DNA of 64,000 nt from Confluentibacter citreus. GTDB taxonomy: Bacteria > Bacteroidota > Bacteroidia > Flavobacteriales > Flavobacteriaceae. This document shows positions 62,528 through 64,000 of this stretch, one piece after another. Under the pieces are notes generated by a model. That model was not told where the DNA came from. It saw nothing but the letters and a program-made list of their open reading frames with translations, and ran no database searches. The stretch is from assembly GCF_002807055.1 (NCBI RefSeq), contig NZ_NIXN01000009.1, positions 124,001-188,000 of the forward strand, given 5' to 3'. Position 1 is the first letter of the stretch. Every line of letters starts with the position of its first letter. A program made the position numbers and the translations under genes.

Positions 62528-62560
62528 AAAAAAAGAGGTTGCTATTGCAACCTCTTTTTT
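62528..62560 (-). terminator. Terminator downstream of the SusD-lipoprotein locus
   Basis: AGAGGTTGC-tatt-GCAACCTCT (9-bp stem) is flanked by A and T runs of seven and six bases, so it works in both directions. It lies 21 bp after the lipoprotein stop on the minus strand. Confidence 0.9.
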
Positions 62561-62580
62561 AGTGTTATAAAATACTTTTT

Positions 62581-63306
62581 TTAATTAGTGTCAAAATCTG
62601 TTGATTCTTCAGCACCATAATCACCACCGCCAGATGCTTTAACTTCACCGCCAATGGTTAAGACATAACTTCCGTTAGCAGGAAAACTTAAACCATCACC
62701 AAAGCTATCATAAATAGTAAAGGTATATTCTCTTCCAGAACATAAAGTAATACTCGGAGAAGTAGATGCTTGCCCATCGGTGTAAGGCCCTCCAGAAGCT
62801 ACAACACCACCTAGGGCATCAATTATTTCCCAAGTACACTCACTACCATAACCATCAAATACTATATCTAGAGATCCGGTTACTTCTGTACAGTTTTGTA
62901 TGTAAGATAAAGTTGTTGATGCACCAATAAAATAATTTGCACCTTTTTCAAAATTAAGAATCAGGTTGTTAACCCCAATACCCAAATTGGTGTCGGTTAA
63001 GGCTATTGTTAATATACCTTCATTAGATCCTGACGGAATAGTTACAGAACTTGGTACTGTATAAGATCCTGCAGCTGCATTAGAGTTAGGAGCAACAATA
63101 ACATTATAGTTCCTATCAGAAGAAGTAATGTTGGCAGTATAAACAGTAATATCAAATGTGGCAGCACCCCCTGGATCAACACCCGTCGAATATGTGCTTT
63201 TCGCAAATGTTATATAATCTAATGGTACAGCTTCAGTTTCCTCTTCACAGTTTTGAAATAGGAAAATTGAAAATATTATAAATGTAATATTAAGTATTTT
63301 TCTCAT
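62581..63306 (-). CDS. Lipoprotein with beta-sandwich domains, downstream of SusD
   Basis: A 241-residue lipoprotein: signal peptide ending L-F-Q-N-C (about 20). The first domain (about 28-140) has the Thr/Ser-rich, beta-strand pattern of surface binding or Calx-beta-like domains (V-D-P-G-G-A-A-T-F-D-I-T-V and V-T-I-P-S-G-S-N-E-G-I-L-T). The second (about 145-235) carries D-S-F-G-D-G-L, which may bind calcium. It follows a SusD gene after 46 bp. It is likely part of the same surface nutrient-uptake locus, binding the substrate. Confidence 0.75.
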   Translation of the reverse strand: MRKILNITFIIFSIFLFQNCEEETEAVPLDYITFAKSTYSTGVDPGGAATFDITVYTANITSSDRNYNVIVAPNSNAAAGSYTVPSSVTIPSGSNEGILTIALTDTNLGIGVNNLILNFEKGANYFIGASTTLSYIQNCTEVTGSLDIVFDGYGSECTWEIIDALGGVVASGGPYTDGQASTSPSITLCSGREYTFTIYDSFGDGLSFPANGSYVLTIGGEVKASGGGDYGAEESTDFDTN

Positions 63307-63352
63307 AATTTGTAGTTTTAACGTAAATACATCAAAATAACCTGCTCAAAAA

Positions 63353-64000
63353 TTAATTTTGAGTAGATATGTTATTATTATCTTGAATTTCTTGTAATGG
63401 AATTTCAAAAGTTAGTCGTTCATCATTAAATGGAATAGGTACTCCTACAAAAGATAAGTGATTTGTACCTCTAACTATGGTAGCTTTGTTTCGTTTCATG
63501 GCTAAATAACTCTTGCCTTCACCCCAGAACTCTAAGCGTGTTTGCTTGTATATTTCATCTATTAATGCCTGACCACTTAAAGCATTCACAAATGAAGCAT
63601 CCGTAACTCGGGTAGATACAAAATTAAATAAAGCGGTTCTCGCTAAGCCTTCTTGTCCAGACCTAGCAAGTGCCTCAATATTTAATAATAATGGTTCTTC
63701 ATATCGCATGTAAATATAATCTGCTTTCACAATTTGTGAAGTACCAAAAATAACTTTATCTGAATCATAAAATTTATTTAGAGGCTGTAAATGTCTTGCT
63801 GAGGCAGGATTATTATTAAATTGTAATCTACGTACGTCATCTGCAGGCATACTATTGTAAAGTCCTGCATCCATAGCTTTATTGTCACCTACGGCGGCAT
63901 AACTATAAGAATATGCATCTATTTGCCCCCACCAAGAAACCAAACCTAATCCAATATCTGCATTCAAGTCAACACCCCACATCCAACCTTGTGAATCAAC
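63353..64000 (-). CDS. SusD/RagB-family lipoprotein, 5' part outside the window
   Basis: The frame is open through base 64000, so the gene starts beyond the window. The segment seen is the C-terminal SusD domain: P-A-D-D-V-R-R-L-Q-F, Y-M-R-Y-E-E-P-L-L-L-N-I-E-A-L-A-R-S-G and I-Y-K-Q-T-R-L-E-F-W-G-E-G. SusD proteins bind oligosaccharides or peptides on the cell surface and cap a SusC TonB transporter, probably encoded further upstream (to the right). The internal Met at 63982 is not the start. Confidence 0.9.
   Translation of the reverse strand, partial: VDSQGWMWGVDLNADIGLGLVSWWGQIDAYSYSYAAVGDNKAMDAGLYNSMPADDVRRLQFNNNPASARHLQPLNKFYDSDKVIFGTSQIVKADYIYMRYEEPLLLNIEALARSGQEGLARTALFNFVSTRVTDASFVNALSGQALIDEIYKQTRLEFWGEGKSYLAMKRNKATIVRGTNHLSFVGVPIPFNDERLTFEIPLQEIQDNNNISTQN

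Overview
The window looks like chromosomal DNA of a member of the Flavobacteriaceae (phylum Bacteroidota). The DNA is visibly AT-rich. There is a partial SusD/RagB gene, a secreted metalloprotease with a type IX secretion (Por) C-terminal domain, a PafA-type phosphatase and a thiamine-type PnuC. Many candidate promoters match the Bacteroidota -7 box TAnnTTTG, and ribosome-binding sites are weak. No rRNA, tRNA, CRISPR array, transposase or integrase was seen. Genus cannot be assigned from the sequence alone.

Layout. 1-3130: the end of a large TPR protein followed by an outer-membrane beta-barrel protein. 3225-5209: a DUF1287 protein, a methyltransferase and a cysteine-cluster protein. 5391-7714: a likely muropeptide-degrading pair (beta-lactamase-fold hydrolase and NamZ/DUF1343), divergent from a LolC/E-type permease (7723-8958). 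8959-12850: a defence-like block with an HTH-fused cytosine-5 methyltransferase, a convergent PmeII-like restriction endonuclease, a repeat-rich 0.6 kb spacer, and a DUF4062-coiled-coil-zinc-finger protein. 12915-14670: a TPP riboswitch controlling a PnuT-type thiamine transporter and an overlapping acyl-CoA-dehydrogenase-like flavoprotein. 14987-20232: an NTF2-like protein, SprT-like protein, ManC, a DUF389 membrane protein and MlaF/MlaE. 20435-22898: PafA phosphatase and a secreted nuclease, a probable phosphate-scavenging pair. 22975-27068: glycosyltransferase, methyltransferase, flippase and a KAS III-like enzyme. 27172-33934: GcvP, a UbiA-like membrane protein, an ECF sigma factor with a small zinc anti-sigma candidate, and an M3 oligopeptidase. 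33993-38186: a candidate small RNA, purE, purK, a natural Hpt-Adk fusion and Obg. 38183-43619: hydrolase, DUF4136 lipoprotein, SDR, and a three-gene cassette ending in an M64 peptidase. 43655-50023: a 2122-residue alpha-2-macroglobulin with an internal carboxypeptidase-regulatory-like domain. 50252-62514: TPR protein, Mpl, a three-gene secreted hydrolase/NIPSNAP operon, RadC, deacetylase-like protein, HAD phosphatase, RarA, rhomboid and RlmB. 62581-64000: a lipoprotein and the C-terminal part of a SusD protein, the end of a polysaccharide or peptide utilisation locus running in from the right.

Themes. Cell-wall turnover appears several times (NamZ, the beta-lactamase-fold hydrolase, Mpl). Purine supply and growth genes cluster at 34-38 kb. 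Dispersed palindromes and short-word repeats fill many spacers, and in places they have been built into coding sequence: the namZ signal peptide and linker, and two sites in the alpha-2-macroglobulin gene. The best candidates for undescribed biology are the DUF4062-zinc-finger protein beside the restriction-modification genes, the apparently self-regulated HTH-methyltransferase, the candidate small RNA near purE, and the flavoprotein placed under TPP-riboswitch control.
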